A stretch of 64,000 nucleotides of DNA. Origin: Paraburkholderia nodosa DSM 21604. Its GTDB lineage: Bacteria > Pseudomonadota > Gammaproteobacteria > Burkholderiales > Burkholderiaceae. Of this stretch, positions 7,065 through 15,617 are shown piece by piece. The stretch is taken from NCBI RefSeq assembly GCF_000519185.1, contig NZ_JAFA01000003.1, positions 130,583 through 194,582 of the forward strand. The letters run 5' to 3'. The notes under the pieces were generated by a model. That model had not been told where the DNA came from. It did not search any database and saw nothing but the letters and a program-made list of their open reading frames with translations. The translations under genes were made by a program, and so were the position numbers. The first letter of the stretch is position 1; the number at the start of each line of letters is the position of its first letter.

Positions 7065-8519
7065 ATGACCTGGACTGTCGACCAGCAACTGGAACTGAGC
7101 GCAACGCAAGCCATCGAGGCTATCCACGCGGGGCAACTGAAGGCCGCCGACTACGTCGCCACGCTGCTCGCGCGCGCGCAGGCGCTCTCCAACCTCAACG
7201 CGCTAACCGTGCTCGACGTGGAAGGCGCACTCGCCGCCGCGCAGCGCATCGACGCGCTCGGCGCAAACGAGCGCGCGCGTCTGCCGCTCGCCGGACTGCC
7301 CGTGGTCGTGAAGGACAACATCAATACGCGCGGCCTGCAAACCTCGGCCGGCACGCCCGCGCTCGAAGGCTTCTTGCCCGCCCGTCACGCGCCTTCGGTC
7401 CAGCGTCTCGTCGATGCCGGCGCGATCCTGCTCGGCAAGGCCAACATGCACGAACTGGCGTTCGGCATCACCAGCACGAATCTCGCGCCGCATGCGGGGC
7501 CCGTGCGCAACCCCTGGGATCCCGAACGAATTTCCGGCGGCTCCTCCGGCGGCACGGCGGCCGCCATTGCGGCGCGCATCGTGCCCGCCGGACTCGGCAC
7601 CGACACCGGCGGCTCCACGCGCATTCCCGCCGCGCTGTGCGGCATTGTCGGCTTGCGCCCGAGCGTGGGCGACGGCGGCACGCAGCGCCGCTATCACGAC
7701 CCGCAGGCCGTCGTGCCGATCAGCCACACGCGCGACACGGTCGGGCCGATGGGGCGCACGGTAGCCGATGTCGCACTGCTCGACGCCGTGATCACCGGGC
7801 ACGGCCCGCTTTCGCCGGCCGCCGTGACGAATCTGCGCATTGGCCTGCCCGCGCCGCTGTGGGAAGGTCTCGAAGCCGCGCTCGAAGACGTGGCGCGCAC
7901 CGCGCTCGCGAAGCTCGAAGCCGCGGGCGTCACGCTCGTGCCAGTCGAAATGAGCGAGCTGCTCGCGCTGAACGACCGCGTGAGCTATGCGATCGCGCTG
8001 CACGAGCCCATCGACGATCTCGCCGCATGGCTCGTTGCGAATCACGCACCCGCGCAAACCGTGGCCGAAGTCGCCGCGCGCATTGCGAGCCCCGACGTGC
8101 GCGCGGCCTACGACGCCGTGCTCGCCGACGCGCGCGGCGGCGACTATCACGCTGCGATGACGGTGTGGCGGCCGCGCCTGCAGCAGCTTTACGCGCAGAC
8201 TTTCGCGGCCAGCGGCCTCGACGCGCTGCTCTTTCCCACGACGCGCCTTGCCGCCGTGCCGATCGACGAGCTGAACGGTTCGTCTCGCGTGTCGATCGAC
8301 GGCGCGGCGCCGATCGACGAGATGGAGGCGTATCTGCGCAACACCGATCCCGCGAGCAACGCCGGCATTCCGGGCCTCGCGCTGCCCGCAGGTCTGGTCG
8401 ACGCGCGCTTGCCAGTCGGGCTGGAACTCGACGGTCCGGCCGGCGGCGACCGCAGGCTGCTCGCGATCGGCCTCGCGTTCGAAGCGATTCTCGGGACGCT
8501 GCCTGCGCCGGAGATTTGA
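7065..8519 (+). CDS. Amidase signature family hydrolase
   Basis: A 484-residue cytoplasmic amidase. The Ser-cisSer-Lys triad is visible: Lys83 in VVVKDNIN, Ser161 in GGSSGG (158-163) and Ser184 in TDTGGS. The length and motifs fit the indoleacetamide hydrolase branch, but amidase substrates are hard to assign and no indole-3-acetamide gene is adjacent. The start is ATG 7065 with GAGGAGA 8-14 bp upstream. The gene stands alone between the ferritin-like pseudogene and feoA. Confidence 0.85.
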   Translation: MTWTVDQQLELSATQAIEAIHAGQLKAADYVATLLARAQALSNLNALTVLDVEGALAAAQRIDALGANERARLPLAGLPVVVKDNINTRGLQTSAGTPALEGFLPARHAPSVQRLVDAGAILLGKANMHELAFGITSTNLAPHAGPVRNPWDPERISGGSSGGTAAAIAARIVPAGLGTDTGGSTRIPAALCGIVGLRPSVGDGGTQRRYHDPQAVVPISHTRDTVGPMGRTVADVALLDAVITGHGPLSPAAVTNLRIGLPAPLWEGLEAALEDVARTALAKLEAAGVTLVPVEMSELLALNDRVSYAIALHEPIDDLAAWLVANHAPAQTVAEVAARIASPDVRAAYDAVLADARGGDYHAAMTVWRPRLQQLYAQTFAASGLDALLFPTTRLAAVPIDELNGSSRVSIDGAAPIDEMEAYLRNTDPASNAGIPGLALPAGLVDARLPVGLELDGPAGGDRRLLAIGLAFEAILGTLPAPEI

Positions 8520-8743
8520 GCGCACGGGCCACCCTGGCAACGAGCAAGCCGCGCGGTGCATTCTTGCAGCGCCGATCATTCAATTAGCCATCCGGATTAA
8601 ATGGCCTTGGCGCCGGGCACCCGCGCGCAGGCTGCGGCAAATAAGCGCACGCGCCACCGCTACCCCGCCTCGGCCGTGGGTTCCCCGCCCGCATCGACGG
8701 ACTCAAGACGCATTTGCCGCCACAACTACGGCGCTGCCGCTAC
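8520..8743. other. Intergenic region ahead of feoA
   Basis: No gene is seen. The right end holds the feo promoter: TACAAT (8741-8746) overlaps the left arm of the Fur-type palindrome, and the nearest -35-like TTGCCG (8714-8719) is 21 bp away, so the -35 is weak. Confidence 0.5.
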
Positions 8744-8762
8744 AATGAGAACAGTTCTCATT
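8744..8762. promoter_or_regulatory. Fur box of the feo operon
   Basis: AATGAGAACAGTTCTCATT is a 19-bp palindrome, perfect around a central A. It matches the length and AAT/ATT-flanked style of Fur operators. It overlaps the TACAAT -10 box and ends 23 bp before feoA, so iron-loaded Fur should repress ferrous iron uptake here. Confidence 0.85.
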
Positions 8763-8785
8763 CGTTGTAAGCAAGCCCCTCACCT

Positions 8786-9037
8786 ATGCGTCTGACCGAT
8801 CTGTCCAAAGGAGCGACCGCCCTCGTGGAGCGTGTCGAGGATATCGATGCCCCCGACCCGATCGCGCAGCGTCTGCGCGACCTCGGCTTCGTTGCGGGCG
8901 AGCCCGTGCGCGTGGTTGCACGCGCACCCTGGGGCGCGGACCCGCTGCTCGTGCAGATCGGCTCGACCCGCTTTGCATTGCGGCGCGCGGAAGCGCAGCG
9001 CGTGAGCGTGACGACGAACGGGGAGACCGCCCAATGA
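8786..9037 (+). CDS. feoA: Ferrous iron transport protein A
   Basis: An 83-residue cytoplasmic SH3-like protein that works with FeoB in Fe2+ uptake. The core motif with RLRDLGFVAGEPVRVVARAP is typical of FeoA. The start ATG 8786 lies 23 bp after the Fur palindrome. Its stop overlaps the FeoB start by 4 bp (ATGA), which signals translational coupling. Confidence 0.93.
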   Translation: MRLTDLSKGATALVERVEDIDAPDPIAQRLRDLGFVAGEPVRVVARAPWGADPLLVQIGSTRFALRRAEAQRVSVTTNGETAQ

Positions 9038-10896
9038 GCCTGGCTCCTGTTACGCCGCTGCGCGTGGCGCTGGTCGGCAATCCCAACTGCGGCAAGACCG
9101 CGCTCTTCAATCTGCTGACCGGCGCGCGCCAGAAGGTCGCCAATTACGCGGGCGTGACGGTCGAGCGCAAGGAAGGACGCTTTGCCACGCCCTCGGGCCG
9201 CAAGGTGCAACTGCTCGATCTGCCGGGCGCCTACAGCCTCGATTCGACGAGCCCCGACGAGCGCGTGACGCACGACGTGCTGCTCGGCCGCTACCCGGGC
9301 GAGGCCGCGCCGGATCTGATCGTCTGCGTGGCCGACGCGACGAATCTGCGCCTGCATCTGCGCTTCGTGCTCGAAGTGCAGCGCATAGGGCGTCCGATGG
9401 TGCTCGCGCTGAACATGATGGACGCCGCGAAGCGCCGCGGCGTCGAGGTGAACGTTGCCGAGCTTGCGCGCCAGCTCGGCATGCCCGTGGTCGAAACCGT
9501 GGCCGTGCGGCGCGGCGGCGCGCAAGCGCTCATCGAGCTGATCGAGCGCACGACGGCTGAACAACCCCAGACGCCAGCAGGAACCGCAACGGCGGCAGCG
9601 GCCAACGACGACCTGCACGTCACGGTGCGCGCGATCCTCGCGAGCGCCGTGACGATGCCGCGCGCCACCGACGCGCGCGACGACGCCATCGACCGCTTCG
9701 CGCTGCACCCTGTGCTCGGCCCGCTGATCCTCGCGTTCGTGATGTTCCTCGTGTTCCAGGCCGTGTATTCGCTCGGCAAGCCGCTCACCGACGCCATCGG
9801 CGACGGCTTCACCTGGCTCGGCGCGGCCGCCGGCGCGGCGCTGCCCGACGGCCCGCTGCGCAGCCTCGTGACGGACGCCCTGTTCGGCGGCATCGGCACC
9901 GTGCTCGGCTTTCTGCCCGAAATTCTGGTGCTGTTCTTCTTCATCCTCGTGCTGGAGGAGTCGGGCTATCTGCCGCGCGCGGCCTTTCTGCTCGACCGCA
10001 TGATGGTGGCGGTGGGGCTCACCGGACGCTCGTTCATTCCGCTGCTGTCGAGCTTCGCGTGCGCGATTCCCGGCGTGATGGGCACGCGCAGCATCTCCGA
10101 CCCGCGCGACCGGCTCGCCACGATCCTCGTCGCGCCGCTCATGACGTGCTCGGCGCGCTTGCCCGTTTATGCGCTGCTGATCGGCGCCTTCATTCCGCAC
10201 CGCATGATCTTCGGCGTATTCAACCTGCAGGGCCTGGTGCTCTTCGCGCTTTACGCCGCCGGTATCATCGGCGCGATGGCGGTGGGCTGGGTCATGAAGA
10301 CCCTGCGCCGCGATCACCGCGAACACGCGCTCCTCATGGAGCTGCCCTCGTACCGGCTGCCGCGCGCACGCGACGTCGCCATCGGCCTGTGGGAGCGCGG
10401 CGCGATCTTCCTCAAGCGCCTCACGGGCATCATTCTCGCGCTCACGGTGCTGATGTGGTTCATCTCCACGTTCCCCTCGCCGCCCGCAGGCGCGACGCTG
10501 CCCGCCATCGATTACTCCATCGCCGGCTATCTCGGCCGCGCGCTGCAATGGCCGTTCGAGCCGCTCGGCTTCAACTGGCAAATGAGCCTTTCGCTGATCC
10601 CCGCGTTCGCCGCGCGCGAAACGGCGGTGGCCGCGCTCGCCACGGTGTACTCGGTGGCGGCCGGCGACGCCGATACCGCCGCGCTCGGCCACACGCTCGC
10701 GCAGAACTTCTCGCTTGCCAGCGCCCTCTCGCTGATGGTGTGGTTCGCATTCGCACCGCAATGCATGTCCACGCTCGCCGTGATTCGCCGCGAAACGCGC
10801 TCGTGGCGCGCCGTCGTGGTTTCGTTCGGCTATATGTTCGTCGTGGCCTATGCGGCCTCGTTCGTCACGTATCAGATCGCGAGGCACTTTGTATGA
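9034..10896 (+). CDS. feoB: Ferrous iron transporter B
   Basis: The GTPase-linked Fe2+ permease of the inner membrane, 620 residues, shorter than the 773 of E. coli FeoB. The N-terminal G domain shows G1 GNPNCGKT (15-22), G3 DLPG and G4 NMMD. A short helical linker leads to the membrane domain with about 8 or more helices and two Gate-type repeats (for example GFLPEILVLFFFILVLEESG). It overlaps feoA upstream and the Cys-rich membrane protein downstream by 4 bp each, so the three form one translationally coupled operon. Confidence 0.95.
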   Translation: MSLAPVTPLRVALVGNPNCGKTALFNLLTGARQKVANYAGVTVERKEGRFATPSGRKVQLLDLPGAYSLDSTSPDERVTHDVLLGRYPGEAAPDLIVCVADATNLRLHLRFVLEVQRIGRPMVLALNMMDAAKRRGVEVNVAELARQLGMPVVETVAVRRGGAQALIELIERTTAEQPQTPAGTATAAAANDDLHVTVRAILASAVTMPRATDARDDAIDRFALHPVLGPLILAFVMFLVFQAVYSLGKPLTDAIGDGFTWLGAAAGAALPDGPLRSLVTDALFGGIGTVLGFLPEILVLFFFILVLEESGYLPRAAFLLDRMMVAVGLTGRSFIPLLSSFACAIPGVMGTRSISDPRDRLATILVAPLMTCSARLPVYALLIGAFIPHRMIFGVFNLQGLVLFALYAAGIIGAMAVGWVMKTLRRDHREHALLMELPSYRLPRARDVAIGLWERGAIFLKRLTGIILALTVLMWFISTFPSPPAGATLPAIDYSIAGYLGRALQWPFEPLGFNWQMSLSLIPAFAARETAVAALATVYSVAAGDADTAALGHTLAQNFSLASALSLMVWFAFAPQCMSTLAVIRRETRSWRAVVVSFGYMFVVAYAASFVTYQIARHFV

Positions 10897-11195
10897 CCGC
10901 CGGACTCGTCGCGCAATATGCGGTGATCGCGCTGCTCGTGGCCGCGAGCTTCGTCTATACGCTGCGCAAGCTCGCGCCGAAAACGGCCACGCGCGTGCAG
11001 GCCGCCATGGCCGCCACACTGTTGCGCCCGCAACGTAGCGCATTCGCACAGCGCCTCGGGCGCTTCGTGCAGCCCAAAGGCGCGACCGGCGATTGCGGCG
11101 ACGGCTGCGGCACCTGCGGCACGTGCGGACCGACGCCTGCGGCAACGGACACATCGAGCACGCAGCCGGTCACGTTTCATCCGCGCCGCAAATAA
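10893..11195 (+). CDS. Cys-rich single-pass membrane protein, third gene of feo operon
   Basis: A 100-residue protein whose ATG overlaps the feoB stop (ATGA at 10893-10896). It has one N-terminal membrane helix (about residues 5-24), a basic middle region and four cysteines packed at Cys68, 72, 75 and 78 in GDCGDGCGTCGTCG. It is not the winged-helix FeoC of enterobacteria but occupies the same place; I believe it belongs to the DUF6587 group seen beside feoB in Burkholderiaceae. The cysteines suggest iron or Fe-S binding on the pump, which is inference. Confidence 0.75.
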   Translation: MTAGLVAQYAVIALLVAASFVYTLRKLAPKTATRVQAAMAATLLRPQRSAFAQRLGRFVQPKGATGDCGDGCGTCGTCGPTPAATDTSSTQPVTFHPRRK

Positions 11196-11317
11196 GCCGC
11201 GCCAACCGCGCACAAGCGACTGTCACGGCCATTGCGCTACACTGCGCGCTGCGTCGCGCCGCGACGCGTGCAGGCTTCGCAGCGCGGCGCGTTTGATCGA
11301 ATGAACCCAGACATTTC

Positions 11318-12118
11318 GTGCCGATGCGATCCTTGCGCCTTGCCCCTTTCATGCGGATGTCCCGGCTTGCCGTAGCCACGGCCGCAGTCGTTGCGCTCGC
11401 CGCCACCGGCGCCTGTGTGCGCCTCTCCGCGGTCGACTCCAACGGTCTCTGGAAAGTCGTCGGCGGCCAGTGCGTGCCGAACATGCGCGACACGGGCAAG
11501 CCCGGCCCCTGCACCACCGTCGACTTCCAGAAGCGCTATGCCGTGCTCAAGGACATCGCAGGGCGCGCGCAGTATCTCGTGATCCCCACCGACCGCGTGG
11601 GCGGCATCGAGAGCCCCGAGATTCTCTACGGCGGCGCGCCCGAATACTGGGTCGGCGCATGGGGCGCGGGACGCTTCGTGGAGGCGAAGCTCGGCATGCC
11701 GCTCGCCGGCAATCAGCTTGGTCTCGAGATCAATTCCTCGGAGCGCCGCACGCAGAATCAACTGCATATCCACGTCGATTGCATGCGACCCGACATCACG
11801 AAGGCACTCGCGCCGTATGGCGACATGGCGCCGGGCACGTGGCGCTGGACCACGCTCGACGGCTCGCGCTACCGCGTCACGCGCGTGACGAGCCTCTCGG
11901 ACAGCAATAATCCGTTTCGCGTGGTCGAGCGCGATCTCGGCCCGCAACAGACCATGGCCGTGCAGACGATACTCGTGACGGGCGCCGGCCCCGATGCAAA
12001 GCGCAACGGCTGGCTCGTCGTGAACAGCGGGCTCGATGTCGACGGCGGAACCGGCACGGCGGAAGGCCTGCTCGACCATTCGTGCAGCCTCGCGCAAACG
12101 AAGAGCGCTTCGCAGTAA
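11318..12118 (+). CDS. cdh: CDP-diacylglycerol diphosphatase
   Basis: A 266-residue membrane-anchored hydrolase that would cleave CDP-diacylglycerol to CMP and phosphatidic acid. A hydrophobic N-terminal segment (about residues 16-32) targets it to the membrane. The HIT-like catalytic motif is HIHVDC at 150-155, preceded by the family stretch GLEINSSERRTQNQL. The start GTG 11318 is the longest; ATG 11324 is an alternative. It is a single gene, convergent with the MarR gene. Confidence 0.88.
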   Translation: MPMRSLRLAPFMRMSRLAVATAAVVALAATGACVRLSAVDSNGLWKVVGGQCVPNMRDTGKPGPCTTVDFQKRYAVLKDIAGRAQYLVIPTDRVGGIESPEILYGGAPEYWVGAWGAGRFVEAKLGMPLAGNQLGLEINSSERRTQNQLHIHVDCMRPDITKALAPYGDMAPGTWRWTTLDGSRYRVTRVTSLSDSNNPFRVVERDLGPQQTMAVQTILVTGAGPDAKRNGWLVVNSGLDVDGGTGTAEGLLDHSCSLAQTKSASQ

Positions 12119-12142
12119 CGCGTAGTCGCGCCAGGGTGCATT

Positions 12143-12649
12143 TCAGCGCGCGTCGTCCTCGCGCGCGATGCTCACCAGCCAGCGCCGTATCACCTGCTCC
12201 TCTTCGGCCGTGAAGCCTGCGGCCATGTGCGCCTCCAGCTTCTTCACGCGTGCGCGGCACTGCCTGAGCAGCGTCTCGCCCTCATCGGTCACGTCGATCT
12301 GCTGAATGCGCCCATGCACCGCGTGTGGGCGACGCACGATCGCGCCGCCGCGCTCCAGATTCGCGACGATCACGCTCACCGTTTGCGGCGTGAGCGCCGC
12401 GAGCCTCGCGAGATCGGCGCCCGAAATGCCGGGGTAAGCGACCAGCATGGTCAGCACGACGAATTGCGGCGGCGTAATGCCGAGATCGTCGAGCGCGCGT
12501 TCCATGCGCAAACGGTGCGCCGCACCCGCCTGGCGCAGCAGGTAGCCGAAATAGCCCGCCTCGCCGCGCTTGCCCTCGCCGACCGCCGGAATCGCGCTCG
12601 CGTGCTCGCCCCTTGCCGAAGCCGGGTCTTTCCTCGCTGTCTTGCGCAT
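12143..12649 (-). CDS. MarR family transcriptional regulator
   Basis: A 168-residue winged-helix repressor. The recognition region reads ISGADLARLAALTPQTVSVI, and the wing includes HAVHGRIQQIDVTDEG. I chose ATG 12649; the frame upstream is open but overlaps the operator. It is divergent from an AhpD-like gene with a strong dyad between them, which suggests autoregulation and control of that gene, perhaps in response to oxidants or aromatic compounds. Confidence 0.87.
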   Translation of the reverse strand: MRKTARKDPASARGEHASAIPAVGEGKRGEAGYFGYLLRQAGAAHRLRMERALDDLGITPPQFVVLTMLVAYPGISGADLARLAALTPQTVSVIVANLERGGAIVRRPHAVHGRIQQIDVTDEGETLLRQCRARVKKLEAHMAAGFTAEEEQVIRRWLVSIAREDDAR

Positions 12650-12653
12650 GATG

Positions 12654-12684
12654 TCAGAGTTCGAATATGATGTTCGTGCTCTGA
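12654..12684. promoter_or_regulatory. Candidate MarR operator
   Basis: The arms TCAGAGTTCGAA (12654-12665) and TTCGTGCTCTGA (12673-12684) form an inverted repeat matching at 10 of 12 positions around a 7-bp spacer. It starts 5 bp ahead of the MarR start codon and lies in the 66-bp divergent gap to the AhpD-like gene. Confidence 0.65.
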
Positions 12685-12715
12685 TATTAACGGCCAAACT
12701 CCGCGAGGTCCAGTC

Positions 12716-13192
12716 ATGTCCAGCGCTTCTACCCGCATTGCTTACGAAACCTTCGTGCGCGACGCCGCCCCGGTGGCCGCTGCGCTCTCAGCCATGAGCA
12801 AGGCTGTCGACGCCTCCGGGCTCGAAAAGCCGCTCACCGAGCTGCTGAAAATCCGCGCCTCGCAAATCAACGGCTGTGCGTTCTGCATTCAGTACCACCT
12901 CAACATTGCACGCGAGAAAGCCGTGCCGGGCGTCAAGCTCGATCTCGTGGCCGCATGGCACGAGGCGCCGGAATACTTCAGCGAGCGTGAACGCGCGGCG
13001 CTGGCTTACACGGAAGCGCTGACCGCGAAGCTCCATGACGGCGTGAGCGACGCGCTCTACGAAGACGTGGCGCGCCAGTTTCCCGGCGAGCAGATGGCGT
13101 TCTTGACCGCCGCCGTGGCGAATATCAATGCGTGGAACCGCATTGCCGTGGCGCTGCGCTTTGCGCCGCCGGTGCGCGACGAAGCAGGCTGA
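12716..13192 (+). CDS. AhpD/carboxymuconolactone decarboxylase family protein
   Basis: A 158-residue helical protein of the AhpD-like peroxidase branch. The redox motif is Cys54-X-X-Cys57 with His61 (NGCAFCIQYH), as in alkylhydroperoxidases that reduce peroxides through a dithiol. The real reductant and substrate are unknown. The start is ATG 12716. The divergent MarR gene and the dyad between them suggest induction by oxidative or electrophile stress. Confidence 0.87.
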   Translation: MSSASTRIAYETFVRDAAPVAAALSAMSKAVDASGLEKPLTELLKIRASQINGCAFCIQYHLNIAREKAVPGVKLDLVAAWHEAPEYFSERERAALAYTEALTAKLHDGVSDALYEDVARQFPGEQMAFLTAAVANINAWNRIAVALRFAPPVRDEAG

Positions 13193-13201
13193 GGAAAGGA
13201 A

Positions 13202-13229
13202 AGGTAAGGATTGCACGCATTCCTTACCT
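13202..13229 (+). terminator. Hairpin downstream of the AhpD-like gene
   Basis: AGGTAAGGA (13202-13210) and TCCTTACCT (13221-13229) form a perfect 9-bp stem with a 10-nt loop, 10 bp after the stop codon. No U-tract follows, so it may be a weak terminator or an RNA-stabilising hairpin. Confidence 0.4.
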
Positions 13230-13359
13230 GAACTCTTTCCTCGAATTACAAAGCCGCCTCCCGCGGCGAAAGACGGCATACGATTGCGCCGACTGAGTGG
13301 CCTGACCAGCCATCTCGGTCGGGCATCGACCATATCGCACATTCACCGGGGGGCTAAAC

Positions 13360-14193
13360 ATGTCGATAAGCGCGTTATCCAACTCAAATTCACTGTATTC
13401 GACCTGGGCCGCTTACCAGGCAGACGGGCAATCCACGAGCACCAGCCAGATGTCGGGCATGCCCATGGCTTCGGATGCCTCGTCGGACTCGAACAACGTC
13501 AATCCGCTTGCTGCCGCCATCGCGTCGGCGCTCTCGTCGCTCGGCTTCACCTCGGACAGCACGGCCAGCGCGTCCGCGAGCACCACCAGTTCCGATTCTT
13601 CTTCCGGCTCCACCGCTTCGACGTCGAGCACGTCGTCCACGTCGCCCGATGCGCTTGCCGCCGCGCTTCAGCAATTCCTCGGCGCGCTGTTCCAGGCCGC
13701 CGCGCAACAGAGCGGCGTCACCACGACGGCTTCGGACGACAGCAGCGACAGCAGCGCGGTGTCGTCGGCAAGCGCTACGTCGGCGACTACGGCATCCAGC
13801 TCCAGCACGTCGTCCACGTCGAGCGATACGAGCGATACGACCACTGCGGCAGCGATGATGCCCCCGCCGCCGCCGCCGCCCTCGTCGGCAGGCGGTTACG
13901 GCAGCGATCTCGCTTCGGCGATCTCGAACCTCGCGCAGACGCTTTCGTCGGCTTCGAGCAGCACGTCCTCCGATTCGAGCACGGCAAGCAGCTCGTCGAG
14001 CAGTAGCAGCAGTTCGGACAGCGAATTGACGTCCGATTTCCAGAACCTTTTGACGGCCATGGGCGCCTCGTCGAGCAGTTCGTCGAGCGGCACGACGTCC
14101 GAGCTTCAGCAATTCCTCACGACGCTCGCGAGCAACCTGCAGCAGCAGGGCTCGGGCGCCGCGAGCGGCCTGTTCGTCAGCACGACCGCCTGA
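13360..14193 (+). CDS. Serine-rich low-complexity protein
   Basis: A 277-residue protein dominated by Ser, Thr and Ala, with a run of seven prolines near residue 170 (MMPPPPPPPSSAGGYGSD). Between the Ser-rich stretches are short hydrophobic helices that resemble each other: DALAAALQQFLGALFQAA near 96-113 and SELQQFLTTLASNLQQQG near 247-264, plus DLASAISNLAQTLSS. There is no signal peptide. The start is ATG 13360 after a G-rich ribosome site. The function is unknown; a surface or secreted role would be speculation. A clear terminator follows it. Confidence 0.7.
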   Translation: MSISALSNSNSLYSTWAAYQADGQSTSTSQMSGMPMASDASSDSNNVNPLAAAIASALSSLGFTSDSTASASASTTSSDSSSGSTASTSSTSSTSPDALAAALQQFLGALFQAAAQQSGVTTTASDDSSDSSAVSSASATSATTASSSSTSSTSSDTSDTTTAAAMMPPPPPPPSSAGGYGSDLASAISNLAQTLSSASSSTSSDSSTASSSSSSSSSSDSELTSDFQNLLTAMGASSSSSSSGTTSELQQFLTTLASNLQQQGSGAASGLFVSTTA

Positions 14194-14240
14194 CCCAAGA
14201 CGTCCACGAGCGCCCGCTTTTGCAAGCGTTGGCACGTTTG

Positions 14241-14276
14241 CGCGCCGGTCCGCGAGGGCTCGGCGCGCTCTTTTTT
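14241..14276 (+). terminator. Rho-independent terminator of the Ser-rich gene
   Basis: The stem CGCGCCG (14241-14247)/CGGCGCG (14261-14267) is followed three bases later by six T residues (14271-14276). It lies 47 bp after the stop codon. Confidence 0.8.
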
Positions 14277-14288
14277 CGTGACGGCGTA

Positions 14289-15617
14289 TCAGCCGTGGGT
14301 GACAGGAAAGTTGAGCTTCACGAGCAGGCCGCCGTCGGGATGGTTCTCGACGTCGCATTGGCCGCCGCTGTCGCGCGCGAGCCGTGCGACGATGGCCAGT
14401 CCGAGGCCGCAGTGACCTTCGCCGCCACGCGCCGCATTCAGGCGTACGAACGGCCTCATGGCGGCGGGAATGCGCTCGGGTTCGATGCCGGCGCCGTGAT
14501 CGCGTACGCGTATCAGGAACGCCCCGTCTTCGATCGCCGTCGAGATTTCGACCGGCGGGGCGCCATACTCGAGCGCGTTATCGACCAGATTCGTGACGAG
14601 CCGGTCCAGCGTGACCTGCGGGAGCTTGAACCGGGGACCTGCACGCAGATCGAGCACGAACAGCGGCCCGTTACCGCCCTCGATTTCGTCAGGATTGCCA
14701 AACTGGCTTTGCAGAAAACCGTCGACGCCCAATAGCCTGCCCGCGTCGGGCGACTGTTGCGCGAACTCCAGAAACTGCTGGACGATGTGGGTGAGCGAAT
14801 CGACGTCGCGCAGCATGCCGTTGCGCTCCGCCTCCTCGGCCATCAGGGTCGCGCGCAGCTTGAGCCGCGTGAGCGGCGTCTTCAGATCGTGCGCAATGCC
14901 GCTCAGCATCACCACGCGGTCGTCTTCGGCCTCGTTCACGCAGCGCATCATGTCGTTGAACGACGCGCTCACGTCGCGCAGTTCGCGCGGCCCCTTGCCT
15001 TCGAGCGGCGCAATGCGCTCGCCGGTGCCGAACCGCCGCGCCGCGTGTGCGAGGCTCGCGAGCGGCTTCTGGATCTGCCAGGCGGCAAGGAACGACAGCG
15101 TGAGCGCCGCCAGCAGCATCGAAATCCCCTCGATGACGAAGTGCGGCGGCGGCGGAATATCGACCGGCACGACGACCCAGCTCGTGCTGCCCGGAAAGCG
15201 CACCCACAGTTGCGGCGGGCGCGCGTCGTCCACGGCGAACTGCGTGCCGGGCGGCAATTGTTCGCGCAGATGACGTGTCAAGTCGACTAGCGGCCTGCGC
15301 GTCGGTTCGTGCAGGCGCACGTCCTTGGGCACGTTCCACACCGGCACGCGGTGCACGCGCAACACCTCGCTCAGGTCGCCATCCTTCGGCGGCTCGAGTG
15401 AGCCGCCGAGATGCACCGGGGGCGGCAGCGTGCCGCCCCCGGTGCGCTCTTCGCTGGCCACGCGCAGCGCGAGCAGGACACCACGTGCGAAGCCATCGAC
15501 TTCATGGCGCGGCGGCTGGCGGGCAAGCAGCAAAAACCAGCCGAGCTGCATGGAAAGCAAAACCGCCGCCGAGAGCAATGCCATGCGCCCGAACAGCGTA
15601 TTCAACGGACTTCTCAC
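14289..15617 (-). CDS. Two-component sensor histidine kinase, EnvZ-like
   Basis: A 442-residue inner-membrane kinase. There are two membrane helices (about 9-32 and 161-182) around a periplasmic domain of about 130 residues. A HAMP region follows (183-230), then the H-box with phospho-accepting His243 in SGIAHDLKTPLTRLK. The N-box has Asn347 in LVTNLVDNALEYG, and the G-boxes are DHGAGI and GLGLAIV. Its ATG overlaps the stop of the response regulator gene by 4 bp. The signal is unknown. Confidence 0.92.
   Translation of the reverse strand: MRSPLNTLFGRMALLSAAVLLSMQLGWFLLLARQPPRHEVDGFARGVLLALRVASEERTGGGTLPPPVHLGGSLEPPKDGDLSEVLRVHRVPVWNVPKDVRLHEPTRRPLVDLTRHLREQLPPGTQFAVDDARPPQLWVRFPGSTSWVVVPVDIPPPPHFVIEGISMLLAALTLSFLAAWQIQKPLASLAHAARRFGTGERIAPLEGKGPRELRDVSASFNDMMRCVNEAEDDRVVMLSGIAHDLKTPLTRLKLRATLMAEEAERNGMLRDVDSLTHIVQQFLEFAQQSPDAGRLLGVDGFLQSQFGNPDEIEGGNGPLFVLDLRAGPRFKLPQVTLDRLVTNLVDNALEYGAPPVEISTAIEDGAFLIRVRDHGAGIEPERIPAAMRPFVRLNAARGGEGHCGLGLAIVARLARDSGGQCDVENHPDGGLLVKLNFPVTHG

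Noticed and set aside
8758..11154. A 798-codon minus-strand frame opposite feoAB
   Set aside because: Composition is Arg/His/Glu-rich with no motifs; it is a shadow of feoA, feoB and the Cys-rich protein gene.
13561..14040. Microsatellite-like tcg/agc triplet runs in the Ser-rich gene
   Set aside because: They are explained by Ser codon usage in a low-complexity protein; unit copies are not exact enough for a tandem repeat call.
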